From contig NZ_JABAEB010000012.1 of assembly GCF_012584455.1 (NCBI RefSeq), positions 48,475-112,474 of the forward strand: a DNA stretch of 64,000 bases, written 5' to 3'. Origin of the DNA: Shewanella oncorhynchi. GTDB lineage: Bacteria > Pseudomonadota > Gammaproteobacteria > Enterobacterales > Shewanellaceae. Below are positions 8,504 to 18,729 of this stretch, in pieces (position 1 is the stretch's first letter; each line of letters begins with the position of its first letter). The notes beneath the pieces were generated by a model that was not told the DNA's origin, did no database searches, and saw nothing but the letters and a program-made list of their open reading frames with translations. The position numbers were made by a program, and so were the translations under genes.

Positions 8504-11380
8504 CTATTGGGACATATTGAATTCTTTTACTAACAAAATATTATCTGTTAAATCACGTAAGGTTAGTATGTAATTCCCCGTTGATTGATCAGTCGGTAGT
8601 ATTTTGTGAGTACAACTCCACTCATTAATATCATTATCACTCCATAGTAAATGGTTATTAAGGGCCTTGGTATTTCCTTCGGCGTCAAGGTAACTCCAGT
8701 TGCAGACTAAACCAACTTTATCTTTTTTAGAGATTTTATCTAGCGAAAATACGACCCCAATCACATTGCCTGGATTAAACTTTATAATTTTTGTTTCTTG
8801 GACCTCGCTTTTATCTCTTCTCCCGCCGGATTTAATTATAATGCCTGCAGTTATATCATCGAGAGTAAATGGTTTTAATTTAATATTAAATTCGCTATCG
8901 ATCACATCCTGAAGTAACCGTAATTCACTCGAATTAAAGTCTGACTCAGCAAAAATTTCTGCAATTACCTGCGTCTGTAAAGATAGGCTTGACTTGTTAA
9001 CTTCATTTTCTTGTAAGTAAGTTGATTTGGCTTTCAAGTCGGACAACTTAAGTAGCTCTGCACATCGGCTAACGTCTTTGTTAATACCAGAACCAATGCA
9101 TAGAGCTTTCGCCATCATCAGCCTTGCTTTTGCATCTGCTCCTTGTTTATTGGCTAATTCAAAATAGTGGAATGCTTTGGGAAGATCAGATGGGATTCCA
9201 TCCTCACCATTAAAAATAATTCCTAGCATATAGTTAGCTGGTGCAAAGCCTGCTAAAGCCGCTTTTTCAAACCAAGAAATGGAAGTCAGTTTCTCATCAT
9301 TTTCATAATGTTTCATACCAACTATATAGTTTGCTCGGCCGCTGCCCATTTTGGAGGCTCTAAGATAATAACTCATAGCAAGCTCTTTATTGAGCTCTAT
9401 TTTACTTTCCCAATTTCTGGCATCACCAAGCTGTAAATAATCTTCTGCGAGGGAGGCTAACTGGTTTTTGTCCTTTTCAATTACGGACTCATATTCAGGT
9501 AAGGCCAATGTGCGCTGTAGAAAATCTGCTGTTGAAATAATCTCATGTTGCTGCCAATATCGACTATTGTGCCCGTGTCCAGTTTTCTTGTAATACAAAG
9601 TTTCCGGCGCTCGATCTCTTGCCTTTAAGACGTATTCTAGTCTGTGACTATGTTCTAGTTCAGCAGTCATATCATTTGCACCAGCAATTAATAATACAGG
9701 AAAATTGATTTTTTCTGACAAATAAACTGGCGACGTTTCTTTTAATTCAGCGCTATATTTACCGACAGTATTAGCCGTCATTTGGCGATATTCTTCGGTT
9801 GTTTTTACATTGTTAGAATTAAACAGTAAAGGTAGATCGTAAATACCGTATGCACCAACGACACACTGGTATTGATCTGGATGTTTAATTGCGAGCATCA
9901 TTGAAGAGTAACCACCATAGCTGGCGCCTATAGCGCAGCTACGACTAAAATGATGGGTAGCTCGAATATTTTCTACCGCCGCGGTGATGTCCTTTTCAAT
10001 GTCTAATCCAAACTGGCCCACACCACTTTTAAGAAAGGCTTTACCGTATCCAGTTGACCCTCGGAAGTTAACCCTTAATACTGCAAACCCTCTGCTAGTA
10101 AGGTATTGACTCTCAGGGTTGAAGCTATCGTAATCTCGGACACCAACTGGCCCGCCGTGGGGCATAACTAATAACACACCATTTGCACTCTCTGGCAGAG
10201 GGAGAGTCAAATATGATTCTACAGAGACGCCAGTATCTGATTTAACGGTAAATGTTTCCGTTTTACTCAATGGATAGCCTTCGAGGTTTGGTAGTACTTT
10301 GGACAATAAAAATGCTGTATTTGTCTCATTATTGTATATGTAGCGAGTACCTGGATCATCAGAAGCATAAACATATAATGCGCTGAACTTGCCGCTTGAT
10401 GATGTTGTTGTTACTACAGTATGTTTATTCGGAAATGAATTACGAAATTTTGCTTGCTGAAGATTAGCTTGCTGATCGAAGTATTGTATATTTAACTGAC
10501 CATTCTCATAATAGGAAACAGATTGTAACTGATTATTGTCATCAAATGTACTGTCTATTAAATCAAATTTTGGATTTTCATAAACAAGTTCGGTAACTTG
10601 CTGTCGTTTGATGTCAAATTTATGCAATGCGACTTTGTCTGTGCTTTGATTACTTAGTACAAACATAGTATTACTATCAATAATATGTTGTGGAATGAAG
10701 GTTTCCTTGCCTGAAGAGATACTAAATAAATGTTGCCAGTTAGTATTTTTAAGATGACGATAATGGAAGTCAACTTTTTTTGCATCGCTATCCACAGTTA
10801 GTGCAAATAGCATTTCTTTATTTTTGTCAAAAAAATAACCATAAGCATTTTTAAGCTTATCATCAATTAAGTTTTTTGACGAAAATAAACCATTTTTTAG
10901 TTCATTTACTGTTACTTCGTATAGTTTTTCATATTCACTAGTGCGGCTTTTGTAACCGTATAACACTGCTCCTGAATTATGGTTTCCTCGGACAAGAGAG
11001 CCTTGAAACATCAGTCGATTTACTTCTGATGAAACGGCGCCATTTTTCAGCGTGATATTTAGCATAACTTGAAAACTGCTTTGTCCTCGAGAATATTTCA
11101 CATAGATATTGTTGTTATCAAGCCATGAATATTCTGTAATGTTTTCATCTGGATCTAATTTAATGATGTTAGTATATTCATTAGTTTTTATATCAATCAA
11201 GGATAAGAATTTACCTTTATCTTCAACTACTTCACCTGAAATGTATTTCTCGTTTGGTGAAAACTGCAGGTTACTTAATGCAGGGGGGGCGTATAATTTA
11301 TTTGCAGGAATTGGCGATGCGATGGAACTGGTTATATTTATTCCAAATGTAAAAACGAATATCACAAGCAGTATTTTCAT
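8504..11380 (-). CDS. Exported S9 prolyl-oligopeptidase-family peptidase with C-terminal Sel1 repeats
   Basis: 958 residues with an N-terminal signal peptide (MKILLVIFVFTFGINITSSIAS). A beta-propeller-like region (about 25-380) precedes an alpha/beta hydrolase domain: nucleophile motif GASYGGY at about 488, GANDMT (Asp) at about 570 and GHGHNSRYW (His) at about 603, giving a complete Ser-Asp-His triad. After about 650 come Sel1-type repeats (ANYIVGMKHYE, APANYMLGIIFNGEDG, ADAKARLMMAKALCIGSG), then a roughly 150-residue tail I do not recognise. The family cleaves short peptides; the Sel1 part may mediate protein contact. The gene overlaps the upstream lipoprotein gene by 4 bp. Both are visibly AT-richer than neighbours, suggesting acquisition by transfer. 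Confidence 0.85.
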   Translation of the reverse strand: MKILLVIFVFTFGINITSSIASPIPANKLYAPPALSNLQFSPNEKYISGEVVEDKGKFLSLIDIKTNEYTNIIKLDPDENITEYSWLDNNNIYVKYSRGQSSFQVMLNITLKNGAVSSEVNRLMFQGSLVRGNHNSGAVLYGYKSRTSEYEKLYEVTVNELKNGLFSSKNLIDDKLKNAYGYFFDKNKEMLFALTVDSDAKKVDFHYRHLKNTNWQHLFSISSGKETFIPQHIIDSNTMFVLSNQSTDKVALHKFDIKRQQVTELVYENPKFDLIDSTFDDNNQLQSVSYYENGQLNIQYFDQQANLQQAKFRNSFPNKHTVVTTTSSSGKFSALYVYASDDPGTRYIYNNETNTAFLLSKVLPNLEGYPLSKTETFTVKSDTGVSVESYLTLPLPESANGVLLVMPHGGPVGVRDYDSFNPESQYLTSRGFAVLRVNFRGSTGYGKAFLKSGVGQFGLDIEKDITAAVENIRATHHFSRSCAIGASYGGYSSMMLAIKHPDQYQCVVGAYGIYDLPLLFNSNNVKTTEEYRQMTANTVGKYSAELKETSPVYLSEKINFPVLLIAGANDMTAELEHSHRLEYVLKARDRAPETLYYKKTGHGHNSRYWQQHEIISTADFLQRTLALPEYESVIEKDKNQLASLAEDYLQLGDARNWESKIELNKELAMSYYLRASKMGSGRANYIVGMKHYENDEKLTSISWFEKAALAGFAPANYMLGIIFNGEDGIPSDLPKAFHYFELANKQGADAKARLMMAKALCIGSGINKDVSRCAELLKLSDLKAKSTYLQENEVNKSSLSLQTQVIAEIFAESDFNSSELRLLQDVIDSEFNIKLKPFTLDDITAGIIIKSGGRRDKSEVQETKIIKFNPGNVIGVVFSLDKISKKDKVGLVCNWSYLDAEGNTKALNNHLLWSDNDINEWSCTHKILPTDQSTGNYILTLRDLTDNILLVKEFNMSQ

Positions 11381-11928
11381 AGTGCTGATCCTTTCTTGAT
11401 TTTACGGGCGTACTCAAAAAAATGGTCTTCTCCTGGGCCAGCGTAGTTCAGTTCCCTAACTTTATAAATTTGAGGGAAGTTAACCTCCAAATATTCAAGT
11501 GCACTAGTTGATTGGTTTTCCAAAATTGCTTTAACACCGTCAAATGAGTAAAGGCTCCAAAGCGCATCAACACTCAAATGACCTATATAATTTATTTTAC
11601 CAGGCTCTATATGAAAATTCCACATATCATCAGTCAACTCTATTTTTAAATAACGATTTAATTTTATATCGTTAATATCATAGTCACCAGCAGGCACATC
11701 AACCATTATATAGTTTGAACCCCATTTTAGATCTTGCTCAGTAAGTTTTAGAGACTTTGTGCCGCCGATAATTATGCTGTGCAAGTCTATATTGGTATCG
11801 ACCGACATGAGTAAATAGCCTGTATTGGCATCAAGCGGGATATCCTGATCGTTTTTTAACTTTGAAATGGGCTGTATGCAACCACTTAGCAACCAGCAGA
11901 CGCAGATTGGCAGTAAAAATTGCTTCAT
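11377..11928 (-). CDS. Lipoprotein of unknown function, operon partner of the S9-Sel1 peptidase
   Basis: 183 residues beginning MKQFLLPICVCWLLSGC, a clear type II signal with lipobox LSGC. The rest is soluble and probably beta-rich (YLLMSVDTN, YIMVDVPAGDYDI, INYIGHLSV), similar in feel to small exported proteins with a DUF2846-like beta sandwich, but I cannot assign a family. ATGA overlap with the following peptidase gene implies translational coupling and a shared envelope role. AT-rich like its partner. Confidence 0.75.
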   Translation of the reverse strand: MKQFLLPICVCWLLSGCIQPISKLKNDQDIPLDANTGYLLMSVDTNIDLHSIIIGGTKSLKLTEQDLKWGSNYIMVDVPAGDYDINDIKLNRYLKIELTDDMWNFHIEPGKINYIGHLSVDALWSLYSFDGVKAILENQSTSALEYLEVNFPQIYKVRELNYAGPGEDHFFEYARKIKKGSAL

Positions 11929-12521
11929 GAAGAGTGCATCCTTACGATGAATTTCCTTTAAAAATGGTTTATAGATTAGTCAACCAAAAGCCACAAAAAA
12001 CTGGTCGCCTATATCGATAACTACATACATTACACTTAATTGTCACAATATTGCAATGTCAGTGTTGAGTTAAACGAAATCATTGAAATGCGTGGCAAAA
12101 CATAGTTGTGTAAAGGGTGACCTTATCGTCATACACCTGAAGACTATCGTTCGATGAAATCGGTTGGTGTATTAGTAATGTAATGACAGAACTAGCTTGG
12201 AAGCTAAAGTGGAGTATTCAAAGAGGTGTTAAATTGGATATTCCTCATTGTAACTGTATTAACAGCATGCAAGGGACTTCAACTGGATGCATATATTATG
12301 CTAGAGATGGATTCAATGCGTGCTGTCATGGGGCTGGCGATTAATTGGAGGTGGTCATTAATCACTAGTTCAGTCGTTTCCTAGTGTATTTTCGCGTTCT
12401 GGACTTAAAATGAGGTTCAAGCGGGAATGCCATTTTTTCCCCGCTTGATTCGGTACGGTTTATATCGTTAATGTATGGACAGGTAAAATATAGCTCAGAC
12501 TTAGTTTAATTTTTTTAGTGC
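11929..12521. other. Intergenic region with a possible Cys-rich small ORF
   Basis: About 590 bp between two minus-strand genes. A plus-strand ORF at 12183-12344 encodes 53 residues ending in a Cys-rich part (HCNCINSMQGTSTGC, then NACCHGAGD); the frame is open back to 12141 but no ribosome binding site is seen, so it could be a gene remnant. A hairpin, caagcggg with cccgcttg at 12418-12447, lies beyond hutI and could help end its transcript, although no T tract follows. Confidence 0.35.
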
Positions 12522-13748
12522 TCATTGATGAACTAGCTTGCCATTCTTTACTACATCTTTGCAGGGATTGACGCCGTAGCTGTAGGCCAACTGCGCAGGC
12601 GTGGCGATATCCCACAGACAAAAATCGGCTTGTTTGCCAACGACTAAACTGCCGACGTTATCTTCAATTCCGAGTGCTTTGGCGGCATTTAAGGTGAGTC
12701 CTGTTAGGGCTTCTTCTGGCGTTAAACGGAACAAGGTGCAGCCCATATTCAGCATCAACAGGGTTGAGCAAATGGGGGATGAGCCTGGGTTGAAATCGCT
12801 GGCGAGCACCATAGGTACGCCGTATTGGCGTAATAAATCGATAGGTGGTTTTTGGGTTTCCCGCAAAAAGTAAAACGCGCCTGGCAGCAGTACGGCGCAG
12901 GTGCCGCTTTCACTTAAGGCTTTAACGCCTGCCTCATCTAAATATTCGATATGATCTACAGACTTAGCACCAAGACGTGCGGCCAGTGCGCTGCCGCCCA
13001 TATTAGTTAACTGCTCGGCATGGAGCTTAATCTCTAAGCCCGCTGCTTTGGCTGCGCTGAGTACCCGTTCGGTTTGCTCAAGGTTAAAGGCGATATTCTC
13101 GCAGAACACATCCACCGCATCGGCAAGATTTTCGGCGATCACTGCGGGTAGCATCTTATTGATAATTAAGTCGACATAGCCGTCGCTATTGTCTTTATAC
13201 TCAGGCGGAATTGCATGGGCACCAAGGAATGTGGTCTTCACATCTACGTGGTGATGTTTGCCGAGCTCGCGGGCGACACGCAGGATTTTCAATTCAGTTT
13301 CAGTATCTAAGCCGTAACCCGATTTGATCTCAACCGTAGTCACTCCTTCTTTGGCGAGCGCGTTTAAGCGCTGGCGGCCGAGTTCAAATAATTCTGCTTC
13401 ATCCGCTTCGCGGCAGGCCTTAACGGTCGAAATAATGCCGCCACCTGCACGAGCAATGTCTTCGTAACTGGCGCCCTGTAGGCGTAACTCAAATTCATTG
13501 GCGCGATTACCGGCAAAGATTAAGTGGGTGTGGGCGTCAATTAATCCTGGGGTGATCCAACCGCCTTTGCCCCTGTAAACGGGAATTGACAAAACATCGA
13601 AGGCGGGCAGTTCGCTGCGGGGGCCAAGCCAAGCAATTTTACCATCTTTTACTGCGATGGCCGCGTTGGTGATCGCACCATAAGGTGCTGATACGGAAGG
13701 GTCCATTGTGGCTAAGTTAACGTCTATCCAAACCTGATCCCAAGACAT
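12522..13748 (-). CDS. hutI: Imidazolonepropionase
   Basis: 408 residues, the family's usual length. Amidohydrolase metal motif [12 protein letters not shown] near residue 70, then a metal His within LHAEQL and the Asp in [10 protein letters not shown] near 320. It hydrolyses 4-imidazolone-5-propanoate to N-formimino-L-glutamate, the third step of histidine degradation. It is divergent from hutC-hutU-hutH, and the 170-bp gap holds a perfect palindrome suited to the HutC repressor. The ATG at 13748 is preceded by a GAGGGG-type ribosome binding site. Confidence 0.96.
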   Translation of the reverse strand: MSWDQVWIDVNLATMDPSVSAPYGAITNAAIAVKDGKIAWLGPRSELPAFDVLSIPVYRGKGGWITPGLIDAHTHLIFAGNRANEFELRLQGASYEDIARAGGGIISTVKACREADEAELFELGRQRLNALAKEGVTTVEIKSGYGLDTETELKILRVARELGKHHHVDVKTTFLGAHAIPPEYKDNSDGYVDLIINKMLPAVIAENLADAVDVFCENIAFNLEQTERVLSAAKAAGLEIKLHAEQLTNMGGSALAARLGAKSVDHIEYLDEAGVKALSESGTCAVLLPGAFYFLRETQKPPIDLLRQYGVPMVLASDFNPGSSPICSTLLMLNMGCTLFRLTPEEALTGLTLNAAKALGIEDNVGSLVVGKQADFCLWDIATPAQLAYSYGVNPCKDVVKNGKLVHQ

Positions 13749-13827
13749 GTATTCCCCTCGCTGTGCTGGCAGATGTTAACCAAGTGATTAACGGTTTATT
13801 AAATTTATGTGAGCTGGCTTGTATTTA

Positions 13828-13841
13828 CTTGTATATACAAG
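13828..13841. promoter_or_regulatory. Probable HutC operator
   Basis: cttgtatatacaag is a perfect 14-bp palindrome, close to the TTGTATATACAA type reported for GntR/HutC repressors of hut operons. A half site, gcttgtat, lies immediately upstream (13818-13825). Its position between divergent hutI and hutC allows control of both directions. Confidence 0.8.
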
Positions 13842-13921
13842 CTAGGATTGTAGCCGCAATTTTGAACGTTTGAAAGAGTGAATAGTACCTAGATTCTAGC
13901 GCTTTATATTGAGGAAATGTT

Positions 13922-14629
13922 TTGGCTACACCTAAGTTCGCAGAAATTAAGCAATACATTATCTCCTCTATCGAGTCGGGTGAGTGGGAAGAGCATGCTC
14001 GTGTGCCTTCTGAGAATCAGCTTGCCGATTTGTTTACCTGCAGCCGAATGACGGCGCGACGTGCGCTAACCGAGCTGACGGATAGCGGTGTGCTTGAGCG
14101 TTCTCAAGGGCTAGGCACCTTCGTCGCTGGGTGTAAATCCCAGTCGTCTATGTTGGCGATCCGCAATATTGCCGATGAGATAAAAGACCGCGGCCACGGC
14201 TATAGCGTGCAGCAATGGGTGTTAGAGCAAGTCGCGGCGAGTACGAGTATCGCAATTTCCCTTGGACTTGAGCACGGTGCGACAGTATTCCATTCGATCT
14301 TAGTGCATTGCGAGCAGGGCTTACCGTTGCAAGTCGAAGAGCGTTATGTGAATCCCGAGTTGGCGCCTGATTATTTATTGCAGGATTTTACCCAGCAGAC
14401 ACCCCACGAATATTTGTCCCAAGTGGCACCGCTGACCGAGGCGCATCACACGATTGAAGCGATTATCGCCAGTGAAGAATTACAGCAAAGGCTCGAAATC
14501 CCCGCCACTGAGCCCTGCTTACAGATTTTACGCCGCACTTGGTCACGCCAAGGCGTCGTGAGTTTCGCAAAATTAGTTCATCCAGGTAGCCGCTTTAAAC
14601 TCGGCGGCCACTTAACCTTTAGCAAGTAA
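13922..14629 (+). CDS. hutC: Histidine utilisation repressor (GntR family)
   Basis: 235 residues. An N-terminal GntR winged helix (VPSENQLADLFTCSRMTARRALTELTDSG, with the wing SQGLGTFVAG) is followed by a UTRA ligand domain ending RTWSRQGVVSFAKLVHPGSRFKLGG, characteristic of HutC. The start is TTG at 13922, with GAGG about 8 bp upstream; the nearby ATG at 13917 is out of frame. HutC proteins repress hut genes and are released by urocanate. The gene is followed at 163 bp by hutU. Confidence 0.93.
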   Translation: MATPKFAEIKQYIISSIESGEWEEHARVPSENQLADLFTCSRMTARRALTELTDSGVLERSQGLGTFVAGCKSQSSMLAIRNIADEIKDRGHGYSVQQWVLEQVAASTSIAISLGLEHGATVFHSILVHCEQGLPLQVEERYVNPELAPDYLLQDFTQQTPHEYLSQVAPLTEAHHTIEAIIASEELQQRLEIPATEPCLQILRRTWSRQGVVSFAKLVHPGSRFKLGGHLTFSK

Positions 14630-14718
14630 CGCCAGTGGCGTGATTAACAGATGTAAATCAGTAACTTTGATAGCTGTACCCTTATAAGTTAAAAGATAAA
14701 AACACAATAAAAACAATA

Positions 14719-14768
14719 GTGCTAACCCGTATTAGCGACTTAGCGACTTAGCGAATATGAGTTAGCAC
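14719..14768 (+). promoter_or_regulatory. Hairpin with internal direct repeats upstream of hutU
   Basis: Arms gtgctaac (14719-14726) and gttagcac (14761-14768) are exact complements. Between them the unit agcgactt repeats in tandem (agcgacttagcgacttagcg). It ends 25 bp before the hutU ATG. It may be a leader structure or operator; no T tract follows, so it is not a simple terminator. Confidence 0.5.
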
Positions 14769-14792
14769 CACAGGTTGAAAGAGGAAAATTCA

Positions 14793-16460
14793 ATGGATAA
14801 GCGCCACGACCCAAGCCGCCGCATTATTGCACCGCATGGCACACAATTAAGCTGTAAGAGTTGGCTCACTGAAGCGCCAATGCGTATGTTAATGAACAAC
14901 TTACATCCCGATGTCGCCGAGCGCCCAGAAGACTTAGTCGTCTATGGTGGTATCGGCCGCGCCGCCCGCGATTGGGACTGTTACGACAAAATTATCGAAG
15001 TTTTACAACGCCTCGAAGACGACGAAACCTTATTAGTGCAATCGGGCAAACCTGTGGGCGTATTTCGCACCCATGCGGATGCACCGCGCGTACTGATTGC
15101 TAACTCAAACCTAGTGCCACATTGGGCGAACTGGGAACATTTCAACGAGTTAGATAAGCTAGGTTTGGCCATGTACGGCCAGATGACGGCGGGTTCTTGG
15201 ATCTATATCGGCACTCAAGGCATAGTCCAAGGCACTTACGAGACCTTTGTGTCGGTCGCAAAACAGCACTTTGAGGGTATCTCTAAAGGTAAATGGATCC
15301 TCACTGGCGGGTTAGGCGGCATGGGCGGCGCACAAACGCTGGCAGGCACTATGGCTGGCTTCTCAGTGTTAGCCTGTGAAGTCGACGAAACCCGCATCGA
15401 TTTCCGTCTGCGCACTCGCTATGTTGACAAAAAAGCCACTTCGCTCGATGAAGCATTAGCCATGATTGAAGCAGCGAACCAAGCTGGCAAGCCAGTATCA
15501 GTGGGCTTATTAGCGAACGCCGCCGATGTGTTTGCTGAATTAGTTAAACGCGGCGTTACCCCAGATGTCGTGACCGACCAAACCTCTGCCCATGATCCAT
15601 TAAACGGTTATCTGCCGCAGGGGTGGACTATGGCTGAGGCTGCGGCCATGCGTAAAACCGACGAAGCGGGCGTAGTGAAAGCGGCGAAAGCTTCGATGGC
15701 GGTGCAAGTACAAGCCATGCTCGACCTGCAAACCGCGGGTGCAGCCACGCTCGATTACGGTAACAACATTCGCCAAATGGCGTTTGAAATGGGCGTTGAA
15801 AATGCCTTTGATTTCCCAGGTTTTGTACCTGCTTATATTCGCCCACTGTTCTGTGAAGGCATAGGTCCGTTCCGCTGGGTGGCGTTATCTGGCGATCCCG
15901 AAGATATCTACAAAACCGACGCTAAAGTCAAAGAACTGATCCCAGATAATCCACACCTGCACAATTGGTTAGACATGGCGCGCGAGCGTATCGCCTTCCA
16001 AGGTCTGCCAGCGCGTATTTGCTGGGTTGGCTTAAAAGATCGCGCTCGCTTGGCGTTAGCTTTCAACGAAATGGTTAAAAATGGCGAGTTGTCGGCGCCC
16101 GTGGTAATTGGCCGTGATCACTTAGATTCTGGCTCTGTTGCCAGCCCGAACCGGGAAACCGAATCTATGCTGGACGGCTCAGATGCGGTATCCGATTGGC
16201 CATTGCTGAACGCACTACTTAACACCGCTAGCGGTGCAACTTGGGTGTCGCTGCACCACGGCGGCGGCGTTGGCATGGGCTTTAGCCAACATTCGGGTGT
16301 GGTGATTGTGTGTGACGGTACCGATGCGGCGGCAAAACGGGTTGGCCGCGTGTTGTGGAACGACCCAGCGACAGGCGTGATGCGCCATGCTGATGCGGGC
16401 TACGAGATTGCGAAAAACTGCGCCAAGGAGCAGGGCCTCGATTTACCTATGCAAGACTAG
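14793..16460 (+). CDS. hutU: Urocanate hydratase
   Basis: 555 residues from the ATG at 14793, which has GAGGAAA correctly spaced; an in-frame TTG at 14775 lies upstream of that site and is unlikely. The NAD+-binding loop [11 protein letters not shown] and the Cys-containing segment [13 protein letters not shown] are those of urocanases, which use NAD+ as an electrophile to hydrate urocanate to imidazolonepropionate. It is followed by hutH after 52 bp and probably co-transcribed with it. Confidence 0.97.
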   Translation: MDKRHDPSRRIIAPHGTQLSCKSWLTEAPMRMLMNNLHPDVAERPEDLVVYGGIGRAARDWDCYDKIIEVLQRLEDDETLLVQSGKPVGVFRTHADAPRVLIANSNLVPHWANWEHFNELDKLGLAMYGQMTAGSWIYIGTQGIVQGTYETFVSVAKQHFEGISKGKWILTGGLGGMGGAQTLAGTMAGFSVLACEVDETRIDFRLRTRYVDKKATSLDEALAMIEAANQAGKPVSVGLLANAADVFAELVKRGVTPDVVTDQTSAHDPLNGYLPQGWTMAEAAAMRKTDEAGVVKAAKASMAVQVQAMLDLQTAGAATLDYGNNIRQMAFEMGVENAFDFPGFVPAYIRPLFCEGIGPFRWVALSGDPEDIYKTDAKVKELIPDNPHLHNWLDMARERIAFQGLPARICWVGLKDRARLALAFNEMVKNGELSAPVVIGRDHLDSGSVASPNRETESMLDGSDAVSDWPLLNALLNTASGATWVSLHHGGGVGMGFSQHSGVVIVCDGTDAAAKRVGRVLWNDPATGVMRHADAGYEIAKNCAKEQGLDLPMQD

Positions 16461-16512
16461 CCGATGCTAACGACTCAATAACAATAATAACTAAAAGCTT
16501 GGAGCTAAAAAT

Positions 16513-18054
16513 ATGAAATCTGTGAATCACTTAGTGTTAACGCCGGGCAGCTTGAGCCTAGCGCAATTGCGCGAAATCAGCCGTCATAAGCTGACACTGG
16601 AACTCGCACCAGAGGCTATTACTGATATCAACACCAGTGCGCAAATCGTGCAGAAAGTGTTGGATGAAGGCCGCACTGTTTATGGCATCAACACGGGCTT
16701 TGGCTTGTTGGCCAATACCAAGATAGCGCCCGAAGATCTGCAATTGCTGCAACGTTCTATCGTGTTGTCACATGCCGCAGGTACGGGGCAATACATGCAA
16801 GATGCCACAGTGCGCTTGATGATGGTGTTAAAAATCAACTCATTAAGCCGTGGTTTTTCAGGCATTCGTTTAGAAGTGATTAACTTCTTAATTAGTTTAG
16901 TGAACGCCGAAGTTTATCCCTGCGTGCCAGAAAAAGGTTCAGTCGGTGCCTCGGGTGACTTAGCGCCACTGGCGCACATGTGTTTGCCTATGCTGGGCGA
17001 AGGCGAGATGAGCTATCGAGGCGAGTTAATTTCCGCCGCCGAAGGTTTAGAAATCGCTGGTCTCAAGCCAATCGATTTGGCGGCCAAAGAAGGACTCGCT
17101 TTGCTTAACGGCACGCAAGCGTCGACTGCGCTGGCACTGGAAGGGTTATTCCACGCCGAAGACTTGTTTGCGGCGAGTTCAGTGATCGGTGCCATGAGCG
17201 TCGAAGCCGCTATGGGCAGCCGTAGCCCGTTTGATCCTCGCATCCATGCGGCGCGTGGTCAGAAAGGTCAAATCGATTCGGCCATGGTCTTCCGTCATCT
17301 ACTGGGTGAAGAGTCTGAGATAAGCTTAAGTCATGCTAACTGTGAAAAGGTGCAAGATCCTTACTCACTGCGCTGTCAGCCACAGGTGCTGGGTGCTTGC
17401 TTGACCCAAATTCGTCACGCGGCCGATGTGTTAGGCACAGAGGCCAATGGCGTAACCGATAATCCACTGGTGTTCCAAGATACAGGCGATATCATTTCGG
17501 GCGGTAACTTCCACGCCGAACCCGTGGCTATGGCGGCGGATAATCTGGCGATTGCGATTGCTGAACTGGGCTCCATTGCCGAGCGTCGTATTGCGTTATT
17601 GATCGATTCTAGCCTATCTAAACTGCCGCCATTTTTGGTAAAAAACGGCGGGGTGAACTCGGGCTTTATGATCGCCCAAGTGACGGCGGCGGCATTGGCG
17701 TCTGAGAACAAGACCTACGCTCATCCGGCATCAGTTGACAGCTTGCCAACATCGGCAAACCAAGAAGACCATGTTTCTATGGCGACCTTTGCGGCGCGCC
17801 GCTTGCGCGATATGAGCGAAAATACCCGTGGTGTACTGGCAATTGAATTATTAGCGGCGGCTCAGGGTTTAGATTTCCGCGCTCCTTTAGCCCCAAGTGT
17901 CGCAGTAGCTAAGGCTAAAGCCGAATTACGTGAAGTCGTCGCTTATTACGATAAAGACAGATACTTCGCGCCAGATATCGAAGCCGCGACAGATTTGTTG
18001 TATACAGCGAGCTTTAACACTTATCTGCCTGCAGGAATGCTAGCCAGCTTTTAG
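16513..18054 (+). CDS. hutH: Histidine ammonia-lyase
   Basis: 513 residues, full length. The Ala146-Ser147-Gly148 triad in [15 protein letters not shown] is the precursor of the MIO prosthetic group; YGINTGFG near residue 58 and the TDNPLVF and [10 protein letters not shown] segments are family signatures. It deaminates histidine to urocanate, the first step of the pathway. It is the last gene of the rightward hut unit, with GGAGC before the ATG. Confidence 0.97.
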   Translation: MKSVNHLVLTPGSLSLAQLREISRHKLTLELAPEAITDINTSAQIVQKVLDEGRTVYGINTGFGLLANTKIAPEDLQLLQRSIVLSHAAGTGQYMQDATVRLMMVLKINSLSRGFSGIRLEVINFLISLVNAEVYPCVPEKGSVGASGDLAPLAHMCLPMLGEGEMSYRGELISAAEGLEIAGLKPIDLAAKEGLALLNGTQASTALALEGLFHAEDLFAASSVIGAMSVEAAMGSRSPFDPRIHAARGQKGQIDSAMVFRHLLGEESEISLSHANCEKVQDPYSLRCQPQVLGACLTQIRHAADVLGTEANGVTDNPLVFQDTGDIISGGNFHAEPVAMAADNLAIAIAELGSIAERRIALLIDSSLSKLPPFLVKNGGVNSGFMIAQVTAAALASENKTYAHPASVDSLPTSANQEDHVSMATFAARRLRDMSENTRGVLAIELLAAAQGLDFRAPLAPSVAVAKAKAELREVVAYYDKDRYFAPDIEAATDLLYTASFNTYLPAGMLASF

Positions 18055-18111
18055 GCGTTTGTTTTAGTTTAATGGCTGAACAGGTGTTTACTTTGCGAGA
18101 ATAGGCTGCAC

Positions 18112-18150
18112 TGAGGCGCTTTTGTTATCGCGCCCAGATTTTGCGCCTCA
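18112..18150 (+). terminator. Hairpin downstream of hutH
   Basis: tgaggcgc (18112-18119) pairs exactly with gcgcctca (18143-18150). No T tract follows directly, so a terminator role is only probable from position. Confidence 0.4.
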
Positions 18151-18729
18151 ATGTGCTAAAAATAAGCGTTAAAAGGCAAAATTTAAGGTGCAGGCAGATT
18201 GCTTGTGCCTTTTTCTTTGGTTTTTATCTGCTTTTCCTCGATCTTTGTCTTTGCCATTTTGGTGTGTTTAACACCGCAGACTCTGCACTTTTTACCCTAA
18301 TCTTTACATTGTCAGTTTTTGTGGCTGTCTATCCATCTAGAAACCGTTACCTTTGTGTTTTTATCCGCCATCATTATGCATATTTGAATGCATATAATCA
18401 TTTTTAATAACCATAACCCTATAGTGTGGGACAATATGGGTATGTCATGTTGGACAAATTGTCTTTTGCGGTTTATTGGTTTTTAATTCCTATTTTTGTG
18501 CTTTTATCATTGATAAGTAGTTTTTTATACTTTGTTGTTAGTGTTTTTTGTGGTTAAGTTCTGTGGTTGTTTATTTGAGATCTTGATCTCATGTCATTAT
18601 TTGTTATCTATTTCTTCTTTGGGGATAATCTTAAATTAAGTGTGGTCTTTAGTAGGACTCACTCAATCGGTTGCCATTTTTACCACAGCAACCACTAGAC
18701 TCATAACGACAAGAGTGTGAGAGGACGCA
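18151..18729. other. T-rich upstream region of the formate dehydrogenase operon
   Basis: About 580 bp without a supported gene. Long hydrophobic frames here (for example the 36-codon frame at 18447-18557) are what T-rich DNA gives by chance. A CRP/FNR-like palindrome at 18576-18591 is the only regulatory candidate I can point to. Confidence 0.5.
18576..18591. promoter_or_regulatory. Palindrome resembling a CRP/FNR-family site
   Basis: tgagatc-tt-gatctca: two perfect 7-bp arms with a 2-bp spacer. It resembles the CRP consensus TGTGA-N6-TCACA with one change per half and lies about 140 bp upstream of the fdnG start. The protein that binds it is inferred only. Confidence 0.4.

Noticed and set aside
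18141-18407. 88-codon hydrophobic ORF after hutH
   Set aside because: Starts at TTG inside the hutH downstream hairpin; composition is explained by T-rich DNA.
18447-18557. 36-codon hydrophobic ORF upstream of fdnG
   Set aside because: T-rich DNA gives Phe/Leu/Val-rich frames by chance, and the ribosome site is weak. It would need ribosome profiling to be revived.
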